Positions 46,201 through 61,200 of a DNA stretch of 64,000 nucleotides are shown here, piece after piece. The notes below the pieces were generated by a model, which was not told the DNA's origin, made no database searches, and saw nothing but the letters and a program-made list of their open reading frames with translations. The stretch lies in assembly GCA_002633005.1 (NCBI GenBank), contig NMRA01000074.1, positions 206,187 through 270,186 of the forward strand, in the 5' to 3' direction. The translations under genes were made by a program, and so were the position numbers. Origin of the DNA: Phoronis australis (Eukaryota; Phoronida; Phoronidae). The first letter of the stretch is position 1, and each line of letters opens with the position of its first letter.

Positions 46201-49200
46201 AATGAATTTCTTAGTGCCAAATTTCATAATGTTATGTCAAGCAGTCTTTAGATAATCAACAGACAAGGAATGAAAACGACGGACAGACACTAGGATGCTG
46301 ATCATGTTGGCAGATTAAACAAATAGCTTATTTAACAAGATTATACGGTATGAGAAAAGTTAACGTACCTTCAAAGTGTCTGACCAATGCTCCTCCAGAT
46401 TTAGACTACCATGTCCAATTTTTCTGTCTTCATTAATGTTGTACATTTCTACAGCAATACCTAAAATACATCAAATAGCATTGCATTGGCATTGATCAGA
46501 CCCACATTTAGAACCTGCGACTGTTCCCTATTCTTTGTAAACTGTTGAGCACGCAATAAAGAACAAAACTGAGTTACTAAGGGTGAAACAAAATAAAATT
46601 TATGAAAATGCTCAAGAAAGTAACACGTGGTGATGATGATGACGGTGATGATGAATAAAGATGACTTGACGATGATTACATTGGCAACGATGGCGGCGAT
46701 GGCGATGATGATGGCAAAAATGATTAAGAAAGATAGCCTAGCACAGCAGATGATAAACCAACAAAAGCACTACAGAAGAAACAGTCCAGTGCAGTCATCA
46801 GAAATCTTTAAACATTTAAAAATCTATAAGTCGTGAAAAATGGAGGGCAAATCCCAAATAACACTTGATCAGAAGCCGGTTCTTCAGTAGACAAGTGTAC
46901 CATTTTCACCACATCTATCACCTTGCTCTGACTTCTGCACAGTCGCCAGCACATCTCCAGGTTTTGACAAGACACAGTCTACGCACTTGATCGAGCTCGA
47001 CCCGGCAATCTTCAACCAGTTCCACGTACCTACTTCCCACATCTGCAAAAAGTCAACACATGACATTGAGCATTTCAAGTCAGTAAGACCACTTGCACGT
47101 TTACAAACTTAGCAGAAGAGTGCGACAAATTGCTATCTTGCTGACGTAACGCAGTTATAGCCCTCAAATGGAAAACCAACGTTCTCCCACTACCCAGTAA
47201 GTAACAGGTTAGCATCATGACGCCAAAGGGAAGTGGGACAAAAATTCACCTTCAGAGTTGCTACTTATTCGGCAAAATATCTACTCAGTCTGATCAAAGT
47301 AATTGGCATTCCATACACATGTCCACCTAAGGTTTCATTCTACCATCTGATGATTATGATGGTGACCTGATTATGATGGTGACCCTGTCAGTTAAAATTG
47401 ACAAGAGCGCAGTATATTGAATGAAATCCAAGTGTGATTTTGGATATCTCTGGCCTACTGGGGGAACAAAATGGCCTGGAAGTAGAAAAATCGCCACAGT
47501 TCGGCATTTTCTTGCACTGTCATAGGTCGATACTCAACTAAAGAGGTGCCGACTGGGTTAAACAGAAGCCCAAGATCAATTCAATCTTACCATGACTTCA
47601 TGACTCTGTGCAGACATCACGTTTTCATCATCGTCCAGCTCTCCTTTAACCAATAACAACAGGCCACGCTGAACAGCCACAATTTTCATCCATGTAGCTC
47701 CCATCCCACTGAAACTGTGGGGAAGGTCCTTTACGTGTTTACCTGGTGAAGGAATAATTGAAACAGGAATGACTCAGTTACAATGATATCTTACAATTTC
47801 ACACAATCATTTCGACACATAGCTATTCTCCTGTTTAGTATGACACCATTTTGATGTTTTGGACCCTGTGAAACAAAATTAAAATGCCAATTAGACATAA
47901 AAATAATTAGGCCAGATTTAGGTAATGCTGTAAATTACTAAGCTCTTTGAAAATTATTACTTGGCCATGGACCTGATCAAATGCAACCCTTCTCAACTCC
48001 TCAGGAGCATACAATAGGTGCAACTGTTGTCAGTGCATGTATTGATTAATCCAAACACAAATCACATCATAGCAGATATCTCACAACTGACTAAGATGAA
48101 AGTAATAACTGAAAACTTCAAACATGTCCTGAACACATCCACTACCACAAGAAACTATAGGAACACTGCATTTATCCACCTTCACTCTTATCAGGCTTCT
48201 ATTGTGAGTCAGCAAGCGTGAATAATTGGCTGATAAGCCACCTATGGAACTACTTTTGGCTGAATGGATGACCAGGCCATAAAATGATTATTAGCAAAGA
48301 CCATGCAGTTAAATAATGCTGCATGGAATAGTTAATACCTTCATGGCAATTTTGAAAGAGTGGGCATCTTCTGCTAGTCTTTCTCCGAAAATGTTATGAA
48401 AAACTTGGTTTACGGACCTCTGATTTTCTGGATTATGCAAACATTAAAATTAAAATTTGCAAAGTTTTCATTTCCGCCATCATTATGCTATGGAAACAAG
48501 AAAAAAATGGCAACAATCCATACAAGCAACAAATAATATGTCGTAGCATCACCTAGCCTTGGTGGAAAGCTGTATACCGGGCGCTAAGAAAAATTCATTT
48601 CACGGGAAGGGGAGGCTCATTGTAGCCTAAGGCAGTTGAAACCCGGTTTCTGAAACAGGTAAAATCAGGAACTAGGATTTATCAAATTTACACTCTGTGA
48701 CGTATTTGTAGCCTATGACAGTCTTTCTACAAAACTGTGGTGCATTACTATGAAACTCCGTTGTTAAATTACGATCATTTTTCAAAAAATTTTGCTGAAA
48801 TCCCAGGGCGAAAACTTGCCGACTGATACGTCGCTGAATCGCGATCGTCGATAAGAAAACTTGAATTCTTGAACAAAAATACAGTTTCAACTCAACGTAT
48901 TACGTGAAATCCTCCTTATGTTTTACATTTTTTAAGTTCATGTGGAGTCCAGATTAATAGCAATTAAGTCCAAATCTGCGCTACATCGGACCCCGCAACA
49001 AGAGAAAAATCTCTGGATGAACACACATGTTGTTGTCACGCGACGTTTATTTTGAAGTTCGTCTGCGTATGAGAGTGAGTGAGCGAGTGCGTGCGGGTCA
49101 TCAACGACAGACTTTTGTTACAAAAGGCAGAGGGCTATGTCTATGCAAGAAAATGGCATTTATTAGATTGTTTTTCACTTAAACGGCTGCAACGTGCAAT

Positions 49201-52200
49201 GTGAGTGCTGGTTAACTCAGATTTTGTGTACACAGGCCGATGGTCATTAGCTCTACCGTGGAGTAAAACATTAATAGTCCTAGGTTCGATCTACATGTTG
49301 GGGACGAGGTGAACTAGCCGGGCTGTGTGAAATTTCTGGGTCTAACGGAGACACTGACGCAGTGGTACCTAGAGTCAGCCAGCTTGCTGTATCAAGACTA
49401 TCGTCAAAATCCAAATTCGTTTTATCGTGTCCCTGTCAATAATAACGGCATGCTAAAGTTTCTTAATGTTCGTAGTTCAATAACATAACGATCCCGTGTT
49501 TTGTATACATACGCGTACACCGCATATCACATCTCGGAAAGTAATCGTGAGTGTTGCTAAATCTCTTATTCTGGGGCGATTTGAAAAATTCAAAGTTGTA
49601 CCAACATTTTTTCTCATTTCAAATATTACACTGTCTCAAAACTAAGTAAAACGCTCTTCCTAAAAGCTAGATTGTAATCAACAGATTATATCCGCATGAG
49701 CGAAGCCAATTATCCTCGCTTGTGACTTGATGAATACAGCAGCTAGGCGGGATCCCTTTGATCGTGAGCTGAGTGCATCACAGCCAAGGTGGATAAATAT
49801 GGTCTAGTTCAATCGGCCAACCCTTCAGTTTTCCCTGATCAGTGGGGTTGTGACGTCATCTCATTTAGTGGGAATGTTCACAGCATGAAGAACTAATCAG
49901 GTTTTGCATTTAGATGACAGGCATTGTCATTCATATATGCACTAGGAAAAGTTAAAATTTCAGTCCTTGCAAAATTTCTCCAAACGACTTAGCTCAACCA
50001 TCATAAGAAATTTAAGTATTAATAAGTTTCCAGGTTTAAGATTTTGCACAAACCAGGATAGTCACTTATTTCAAATGGGTGACAAGAAACTATGATTTCA
50101 CTTCATGTTTTAACTGTAAAAATTTAATAATTTCTAATTATCCATACGTAATATTTAATCTGGACCAAACATGATTTTGTACACTCTTGAGCGTAATGCA
50201 CTTAACAAAAGGACTTTATGAAACGCACCAGTGTCTGTAGCCCAGATTTTGATTGGCTGCTCCGAACCATGTGACGTCACTGCCAGCTGACCATCAAGTG
50301 ACAGACAGCACTCCTTAACTGGCAAATCGTAGAGTGAGTGAACATGCTGTTCTTGATCATCAATGAAGGTCGTGTACCCATGTAATAGTCCATCTACCTT
50401 CCAGTTCATAATACTGCCGTTGTTTGAGGCCGAGTACAACTTCCCTATAAGCAACAAAAACAGATTTCAACATGAACAATCCATCATCCTTAATTATAAG
50501 ACTACTATTCAACAGCCATCTAAACGTGACCTCTTGCAAAAACGGCTGCCTAACAACAGATGGTAATAAATCATCAGACGATAATTTCTCACATTATATA
50601 AATTGTCTCACATTTCGCCAATGTTTTATGTAAAAAGCATATGGAACAATTCTTAATAGTTTTACATAAATGCAACCACCTCAGGGATCGCGTCAGGATG
50701 TTGCCTTGTGACATTCCCAAAAATATCCCCAACACATTACCTTAATCAGTGCTGTAGTGGTAAAATTAAAGGCATGTAGGTGCTCAAAGCCCACCATATC
50801 ACCTTGAGCACAGAACATAACTTACGGTGCGTAGGTGCTACGTTCAAATGCCAAAAGGTGGTTGGCTGCGCCTATTTGTGCCTACGTGCGCCTACGCCCC
50901 ACTACAGCATTGACCTAAATGCACCCATTTTCCCCTAAGTTACTGATGGCAGTGTATTGCAGGAATAAAAGTCAGATGCATGACTGTGGTGTAGAAATTT
51001 TCTTCTTCATTGCCTAATGTTCATGTTCTCTCACGCAATCGAATGTGGGGGATAAAATATAACAGCCAAAGTCCTGTCTGAGTAACAGTCTTCATGGCTA
51101 CAGGATCGATCACTGACCAAGTGATCATCTGCCACAGAATACTAGAGCAATGACGGTTGTGAAATAATTCGTGTTTCCCATTTTCCGCTAGCGATATAAC
51201 TGACAGGTAAACCACCTTTTCAGGTTAGGATTAAGGATGGCCACATGAGCAGTTTTAAGTCATCTGATAGGTCCATTCAGGAACATCCTGATCCTTGAAT
51301 AGTACAGTTCTAAAATTTGAATAGCAATTTTATTTACTTTTTTATTAAGAAAACACTATGTGCTGGACAGGAGGGGGTTCGATTTTGGTGCTGCTTTGAA
51401 ACTTCAAAACTGCAAAACAGCGTAGACTTTATCAACTAGCTAGCAAGTGAGCTTTGAAGCAGCACTAAATTTGGACTACCAAGTAAAACTCAGAAAGAAT
51501 GATTTTATGAGATTTCACAAAAACTCAATGCCACTTACAATTCAAAAATATCACCACCAAGAACATAAGAGGGGAATGTTTGTCCCCTAAAATTGAAAAC
51601 CTGGAATGATCTCTGTCCCTGGATGTTAATCAAATCATTTGTTTAGGAACACGCCAATCACAAAATGTTCAAAAGTCCTATGCACAATTTAGCTATCCCA
51701 ACAATGTCTCAGTTTAAACCATGACACATTGGGAAATAACCAGTGCAAAATATGGTAACCAACTGCCAACCAACAGACATCAGTGTGGCAGTTCAAATTG
51801 TCACTCAATGAGATTCAGAGATGCAGCTTGTCCGTGCTCTTAAACAAAATGAACTGAATGAGCTTGCTATTACTAACAGTACAAGCCAAAAGTATGACAC
51901 AGAATGACGCAAAATTTCCCGTCATGAGGGCTGCGTGGAGCCTGACTTCATCGTCGACTAGTCTTCCCTCATGACCAAGAATGAACGGGAATTAACAACT
52001 TACTGAAGAAAGTTAGTATGGTGGCAAAGTCATTAATCTGTAATTTGAACTTTGACCCCTAAGCTATTACCATTAATTTCTACTGGTAACAGAAGTAGGA
52101 AATTAATGGAATTTGTATACTTTAACTTGTCTTATACTTTCAGTAGTCCAAAATATAGGGACAACACATGACTCAATCTCACCTTGGATGTACTGTAAAC

Positions 52201-55200
52201 TTGTGATCACTTCTGCCCCATGTTTGAGTTCACGCACCAATTCACCAGAGTCCACATGGAATACACCAATTAAACCATTTTCAAAGCCAACAAACAGACA
52301 CTCTTCTCTGCTGTCTATCTCCAACACGTTACTATTAGGTCCAAACTCGCCACGTTTCATGCTCCTAAAGGTATCCGGAACTGGAATATGTTTGATCCTC
52401 TTGGCATTGGAGGTTTGATATATGACAAGTCCTTGGTCAAACACTGCACAGACCAGCAAGAAGCCCGCCCTGATTAGTTTAATGTCCATACAGTTTGCCA
52501 GCAGACTGTCTTCCGTATGTGCCTTAGTTTTGCCTGTCATGTAATTGACGACAAGAAGTTTACCTATAAAATACGTTAAAAGTAGATGGTTGGTTACTGG
52601 GCTAAGGGTTTCACATTTTGAGAACGTTTGGTATGCAGTGGAGAAAACTGGTTCCCAAAATGTAGGACATATGTAAATGACTATTTCTGGTTCATGCCGT
52701 GAATAATTCGCTTACAAGGAAAAGATATCAACCCCGCAGGAAACACAACAAAGTAGGCTGGAACAATTGTTTGGGAAATGTACGTATATGTCAAGATAAA
52801 CCAAATTTACCATTTTTAGTTGTTTTGTCATGTGGAGAATTTCTTGCTTTCACCTGGTCATCCCTGAGATTCCCTTTGCTCTCAGACAACTTTTATAATG
52901 CCTATTCGAACACACCCTTTGTATTCAGCTAATGAAACACAAACTTAAGGTATAATGAATGACAAGCACAACTTTCTCAACAGTGACGGTTGTTATTGCA
53001 CCATCAGATCTTCAAAACCTGGGAACTGTCATCGAAAATATCCCCACGAGGATATTTTTGAAACAAATTTCCAAAATATCCCCATGGGGATACTTTTGGG
53101 CAGATCTTTTTTGGGAAATTCCTGATAAATGTTCCAACTGCATTTACTTGAAGGTGGGTGTATAGCGAAACATAGGCATGGCAGAAATGGTAATGAACAC
53201 CACAGTCTTGCAAACAGACTAAAGACAAATGACATACCTTTAGAAATCAAAACAACAAACTTCTTCTCTCTCCATGATTTAAACTGTCCTTGACGGCAAC
53301 CATCCACAGGAACAGTATGCTGAAGCTCACCAGATGATTCGTTCCAGATATACAGGCTGTAACCAGTTGCCATGACAATACCTTCATCTGGGTCAATATC
53401 CACATTCTGGATGGATTCAGTGGCATTTCCAGTGACATATACAGCGTGCTCTCCAGTTTGAGCACTTACACCTAAAATAAACATAAGCCACAAAAAGTGA
53501 TAGAGACAAGATTTGATGGAATCAAAGGCTTCCAACAGGTCTATGATCTGCACCATGTAAACTCTCTGGTATATTTTTGATTCATTTTCTTTTCATTCAG
53601 GAACATCTGGGGAGATGATGATCCAGAGTGGCATTAACTGTTTGATATATCAAGTGTATCTTGCATAGTAACTAGCCAAAGACTTGCAACAACGGAACAT
53701 TTACTTAATGAATATCTTTCATACTGCATTATTTTTAAAACAATTTTGAGATTTTATTTCCATTGTTGTTGAGTCACTTGAAAATTTACAAACTAGGATT
53801 TTTACCATAAAAGTTTGCAGATTATTGAAGAAGAAACTAATTTTGTCAACTTCCATATAAAATATCTGTCTAAAGTAAGACTTAATGTGTTTAGTGTGAA
53901 TAAATTTGCTCTTGATACAGCCGTAATGAGCTAAGTATACAGGGGAGGTTCTAATCGAATGCTTGGTGAAAAATGCTTACCATGGTGAAGAATGTTTACC
54001 AGATGGTGAAGAACGCTTACCACGGTGAAGAATGCTTACCATGGTGAAGAATGCTTACCATGAGAGGGGAAACCCTACTACTTTCCACCAAACATTTACC
54101 ATGCACCACAAGAACTAAATGTAAAGAACTGTGAGCAACAACAACACACAAGCACACCACAAACAGTTTTAATACAAATAACCAAAGTATGTGCAATTAG
54201 CGTTTCTCTTTCCTATGGCAAGAACAAAACCTGACACTCACCTACAACACAGCCCTCATTGGTTCCAAGTAAAGCCATCTGCGTCTCTTCATTGATTGCA
54301 TAACACTCGACAGTCATGTCCAATGTCTGAGTCTCCACCTTTACTCCAGAGTTTGTATTCCACACAGTAAATTCTGTTTTGCCCTTTGGCTTTGATTGTA
54401 TGAAAACCAGCTCTCCGTCGCTAGACATCTTTATGAGATCAAAAACTTTGGTCGGCTCGTCAATTATTGGCGCAGGAAATTCATTGATAACATTATTGCT
54501 ATTCATTTCCAGAACCTGCACAGTAGCTGGGTTAAAATTGTATACGACATACAAGTCATGTGTTTCCACCACACCAATAACCCAGTGAGGTCCACGCAGT
54601 TGAGACAATGAAATCCCATCAGGAGGACCCAGACAAGAGAATGTAGGCACAATCAAATCATCTCGACTTTTCACCCACTCCCAGGCACTTGCAACGAGAT
54701 TGGCAATAGATGGATATGTATCAGTCATGTGTGACAGACGACCTATTATCTCTCCTGCCAGGAAATCTACACTGACTTTTAAAGAAGGTTCAGCAAGTTG
54801 GAGAGTGAAGTAAATAAAGCTGATGTCAGCAACTTCTCTTGGACTAAGGACTTCTTCTTGAGTGAGAACGTTGGTAATGTCAATGGTCTGTCTGTAGTCC
54901 TCATACACGTCACCAACAGAAAGACCTTCAAAGTATATACATTTTGACATAGAATCAAACACATAGTTATTCAAAACAATATTTATGATGTTTCCCAGCA
55001 AGCAAATATTTTCCAGCTTTCCAGGAAGCAGTCTGGATAGCAGCTTGTACACAAAGAGGAAACATTATGAAGCTCCATGCAGTGTCATCAATGAAAACCA
55101 TTGTTTTGGTATTTTGATGTGGAATCTTTTGTTTTGTTTTCTCATAATATGATGAGTTCCTCATTACGTATGGTGACTCCATGGACCATGGCGTTCATAG

Positions 55201-58200
55201 ACTGCTTCAACAGGAAGAGTCACCGACCTTCCCAAACTTGATTTGTACAAGTTAGTTTAAACTTTGCGACAGCAGGGCTTGATTTGCTAACCTGCAGATT
55301 GTGTTTAACAGCATGGGAAAATGATATATGCGTTTTTTAGTAATTTTTTTACTTTTAACAGAGATTTTAAAAATATTGTTCCTTCAATCACTTGGTCTTT
55401 TGTCAACCTGTTGATAATGGCATTTTTGAGGGAACCGTGTTTCAGAGTTTTGAAACAGGTTCTAGTTTTTGGGAATGAAGCCTTCAAACGTCAAGACTAC
55501 CGCCGTTTTTTTTTCAAAATGCTCTAAAAAGTCTATATTTAAAAACTTACAACCTGTTTCAAAAATCTTGATAATGCCATTATCAACATGTTCACAAAAG
55601 ACCAATATGATTGGAGAAAAAATATTTTTAAAATCTCTGTTCAAAGTTAAAAAAAGTTTTACTAAAAATGTATATCTCGTAAAAAATAAGGACGAGAAAA
55701 TGTGAATAATAAATCTTGTTAGGAAATTTATATAATTTACCTTACAGAAAATAATAATTTGTAGAGGTTAAGGCTAACAGAAGTTCAGATATTTGCACAT
55801 TTAGTACAACCTGGTAAACAAGGCTCACAGTTACTTTAAACTTAAAAATGGAATCGTGTTGTAGGTACCAGACAATGAATGCTACTATTGATAACGCATG
55901 CTCAGTACATTTTATAGTAATGTATATAAAATGAAGTGATAACTCCACTAACCTTTCAGTTTCGTGCACAACCAGCTAAAGTTAGCCAACACCTGCTCCT
56001 TAATATCACTGACACCATTCATTGGTATCAACATCTGCATGTGGTGCGGCAGTAGTTGCAGTTTTCTGTGATTATCTGGGACAAGCGGTTGCTTTGCAAC
56101 CTTCCGATCAGCGTTTTCAATGGTTTTGTTTCGAGCAGTCAACGTAACAGTCTTGCGCACTCCGTCCACCGCCAGGTAAAGCTCACAAAAAGCCGAATGT
56201 AATCTAAACAGCCGAAATAACACAATCAACAAAATATGGAAATATTCGCTATGAAATGCAAAATGACAAACAGCCGTTTGTAAGTTAAACCGATTATGAA
56301 CACACCTTCGGTCAAAAAGTAATGATTGATTTTGAACACTGAAGATTATAAAATTAGACTGGAATTACAACTGTTCTTTCAACCAAGATTTCTGGCTTTG
56401 GGAAGACATGTGAGTTCTTGATTGTCCCAGACCAGTCTCAATAAAATGGATTAATTAACGCAACCGTTCATTTCACGTACCAAGCATCAAGTGGATTAAT
56501 TGACCCAATGGTTCATTTCATGTACCAAGTGTTAAGAGGATTAACTGATCCAGAGGTTCAATTCATGTACCAAGCATAATTGAAAAATACATTGAAATGT
56601 TTAAGCGCCTTCAAATTGACTTGGAATACATTTCGGTCAAACACAAACTCAAAACAGAAGTATGACATCTTACTCCGTGACATAAGCAGCAACTTCTTCT
56701 GTCAAAGCACGAGGTATATTCTCCATCATTGGATAGATCAAACCATATCTCCTAGCAACTGTATCCATGAACTGCTGGTGATACCTAAAATAACATGGTT
56801 TTTCAGCGTAACCCCTTCAAAAACTTCTATGCAGTAGCCCTAAAAATCTACAGTTTTCAACATATTCATTACACTACATGCGCATGATCCACATGTTATG
56901 CAAGCAACAAGAAGCCAAAAGAGGAAACTTCTTTTAAAAATTACTAAATGACCGCTTAAAACTGAATGTTGCATATTAGAGTAGTATCTGAAAATTCTTC
57001 TGAGAATCTATTTTGTGCTATCAAACAAATTCTCAAATGAGTAAGGACTAAAAACAGAAAAGAAAAATAATATTAATGTTAGTAGTTAAAACTTTAAGAT
57101 ATTCTCTTCCGAACATGGCAGATTATATCCAGGTTCTCTAACCCGTACTCACCAAGATATAACAGTCCTGTTGTGCTTCTCTCGTTCTGTAATGTATTCT
57201 CTGATGTCACTATGAATACGAGCCCACAGCAGAGATGGAATGTGTACAGTGCCCTCTACAGGAGGGTCATGGTACTGGTAAACCTCGATCATCACCTGTG
57301 GGTAAAAATAATCATTTAGTTAAGCGGTGCTATAAATCCACCAATCCCAACCAGAATACCTAATGTATAAAGTTGGTATCAACTTATTCTTTACTCAGGT
57401 AAGGATTAAGTTCTGGGGTAACGAAGAACAGTTCAGCTTTGCTTGAGATCATGTTTAGGGCATAACATGACATGTCGTGTCAAGCGTACTTATTGAGCCT
57501 GATCTCAGGCATTATAACAAACTAATCTGTTCTTCGCAATCTCAGTACTCATCTCTACTTCAAGTAAGGAACACATTAAGACCAGGTTTATAGCGGCAAA
57601 TATCCTTAATAATAAAAAGTTAGACGTTTTTTACTAATAATATTAAATATTTTAGTATGCAGAATACTAAGCTGATTCATGTATTACTAATTAAAGGATT
57701 TCGTAGAATTTCAAGGTAACAGGAAAACAATAGCATCCTCCTAAAATACACATTACCGTTCTGGTTCCATGGTTTTTACTCAGTGCTACATAACCATTAG
57801 GTATGGTTAATACAACTGCACAAAATGTCACAATTAAGTTTTGACAGACCTTGGAAGAACACATTGTCGTAATTATCCATAGCAACATTTTATGACCTAT
57901 ATTTAAGTAGACCACAAACCGTCAGAGTTGCATAAATAGTCACAATACCCATCGCTACTGTTGTCAGCAAAATTGAAATCATCATGTGGTGTTCTCAGGT
58001 AATCACACCAATGCAGGAACAGATAGACCAACAGACAGACAGGCAGGCAAAGGTTTAAGAATATTTCGTCTTTCTTTGCTTCTCCAACTATGTTTGGTGT
58101 TGGTGCCCAATAATCTTTCAAATAATATAGAGCAAATTTCTCTATATGATATGCCATATAATGGTAACCTGTATACAGAAAGTAATATCAGTGATATCAA

Positions 58201-61200
58201 TACAACATACCCTAACCATCAACACATTACAATCAGTTCCCATTGTTTTACAAAATCCTACTATGATGAAGCCCAACATCTCACCTGATCATTACAGGAC
58301 AGTAAATCTTCAACTTCCCGTTCCATAATCCCTTGAAACCCTACGACAGTCATGTACGACAGCGAGTATTTCACTAGAAGAGGAGGGTAAGTCACCTCAA
58401 GACGATCCACGATAAGATTGACAGCAGACTCCACACTCTTGCCCAAACTTCGCTGACTGGGCGATTCAAACGATTTCCACTTCAGTGATTGGTCAATGGC
58501 TAGCTTCACAAAAAGGGCCTGACTACACTCCAGGAAAGCATTCCTTATCAACCTCAGCTGATCTTCCGTCAGTTGTCGACCATTTTCTTTCAGAGAGGAT
58601 TCCAATATGTCTGACACATCACTTTCATCAAGTTTGCCAATTGCTACAAACTTAGTGTTGTTTGCTAAGTGACCTTCCATTAGATCTACCACATCCATAC
58701 CTTTCACTTGACTTACAACAGACACAACGTATTGCACATTGGCTGGTGGAGATTTGAACAGCCATAGCATTTTAGACGCATCGTCAAAGGACGACAACTG
58801 ATCAATAGCATCTAAGATGATGACAACTCTTTTCCCATTACTTAAATATTTCCCCGATAAGCTCTGCAGAAATGACTGAAACTCCCTGAGCAAGGCTCTG
58901 AAGGAGATACCTGCTGTGAAACAGTGATTGAATCCCCATGCTGAGGCTATCTGTGAGCAGATACTGGAAAGGAGCGATTGAACACTGGAGCTGGTAGGTG
59001 TTGTGCCCAGGAATCTTGTGATAAAAACACATTCCTTTCCGAGCCAATCCTTGCATAACTTTGAAACTTTGGCCATTACGGATGTTTTCCCACACCCCGA
59101 CTGTCCATGAACAACAACAGTTGCCAAACCATCCCTGACACATTCTTCAACTGAAGACAATATACCTTGCCTACCATAGAATGATTTACTTCTGTCAGAA
59201 GCAACTCTCCCATGAGATACAATTTCCTTGAGATTGTCTGTCCATTTATCCACTGCTAACTGTTGTTTATCCAAGTTTACCCGAATTAACCTTTTCACGT
59301 CTGCTGAGAAATCATCGCAAAACTGCTGCAGATACGTATTATTCTCACTAATGTTCTGTGGATCCAGACCGTTACCTCTCCACAGAGCTACATAAGTCTT
59401 GAAGTTTTCAGACGGAACACTGCTTGACACCTTACTCTTCAAACTGTCCATCAACTCAGTGGCTTCTGTATGGAGACTCCGTCCATTACTGTCTGTAATC
59501 GTGTCCGTGTAAAGCCTAACATTGTCATCTTCAAGTGAATCCTTCAGTTTATCAAACTGACGGCAATAGCACACAGCTGATCGAGCAGGGTCACTGCATG
59601 TCAGAATTCCCTCAAATATTTCCTGTTCCGTCACTAAAAATAAAAGATCAATTGGGTCAGAATGACATTAGCTTGCATAATATTTGCCGCTGGTGGGCAC
59701 AAGAGCATCATAGAATTTGACAAAGCTTTGCTTGGGAATGAGCCATCAGAAACTCTAAACACAATTATAGTTATTTTCTCCGCCATAAAAACATCAAAAT
59801 GACAAGGAAAATATTCAGCTAAATCTCAAATAATGTGGCAAAATTTTCACATAGCTAGACAAAGTCTGCGATTCAAAATTAAAAATGGGCACTTAAATAT
59901 AAACTTTTAAACTTCAGAATTTTGCAGCCGATGTGTGGCTAAATGTGGGTGTTCCCTCAAGTGTATCAATCTGTGAGCATGTTGATAAATGATTAGCCAG
60001 CTTAGCCACTGCACTTAACACATACATCCCAACTAGATAACAGCTTTGACATAAAGCATGGGAAAAGTGATTGATACCTGATCTAGTGAATGTATGACCT
60101 TGCTGCTCAGTCATTTTTCCACAGACAGCTGCTAAGTGGCTGGCTTTATGAATGGCAGTCTGAAGCTTGGTGAACTCCGCCCACCACTGTGTTGCATCTT
60201 CGGAATGTCTCGCAGCATTCTCAAGACTAGTGTCGTTGAAATACTTAAAGTGAGTGTCAACAGGCTAGAATACAAAGTTTTCAAAATGAACTTGAGATAT
60301 TTACGATTTTACTTTCAAGAGTGCGGTCCACACAAGTTACCCGAGAACAAGTTACTCCTGGGACAAGTTGTTGCTAGGTTTACTAAGTAATGATGTGGAT
60401 GCTGTTTACACTGGGGCAACTTGACACACACGTGACATAAACTTGTCGCAGCATGGACGCAAACCTGCAGATAAGACGGAAGTAATGACCAGCTGCACGG
60501 TTGCTCAGTTCCATTCTACAGTATCTGATGTCTAAGCATGTTTGCACCATATTTGTCACAAGGGTGGGTAGCCTGTGCGCTGACTGGGGTAAGTTTGTCT
60601 AGGCCAGGTGTTCTAGGGCAACTTGAAGTGTGGACACGGCTAAGGACAATTAATTATATATGTGGATGAGTGCAAAAATTTGCACTAATTAATGAGTCAG
60701 AAATTCAAGCAACGAAATCAAGATGAAATTCAAAATTTCTTGGCTAAGATTAAAATCAACGAACTGGTCTTTGTACTTTAGTGCTATATGCGCCAAAAAG
60801 CAGTACAAATATTAGCAGAAATACCGACACACTTGGCTGTCAACAATTTCAATTTTGACAAATGATAAGGATGCAAAAACATTAATTGGAAGTGCAATGG
60901 TAAAGGATGCTTGCTTTGAAGCGTTAACAAACAAAACACTCCAGAAAGTATGACAAAAATATACTGGTACACTCACTGACAAAGGTAACTTGGCAATGTG
61001 TTCATAATTCACTACTCCACTGTCTTTCACTTCCAGGAACAATTTTGGGAAAAACATCGATATCATTCAAATGACCAATAGAGTCTCAAAACCTTTGGTC
61101 GAGAGGATCTATGTGTCAGCTACATGCACTGAAACTCCTGTTTTATAGTTAATAGGCTAAAAATAATTGCATAAAAAAGGTTAACATCTATATGTTTCAC

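Noticed and set aside
54926-55052. 5' extension of NWD exon 11
   Set aside because: The frame is open, but the available acceptor is phase 0 while exon 10 leaves phase 1. The internal acceptor at 54926 fits and gives family-like sequence.
60977-61030. Possible NWD exon encoding VNYEHIAKLPLS
   Set aside because: It has a good donor, but all nearby acceptors give the wrong phase relative to exon 5 and the other frames contain stops.
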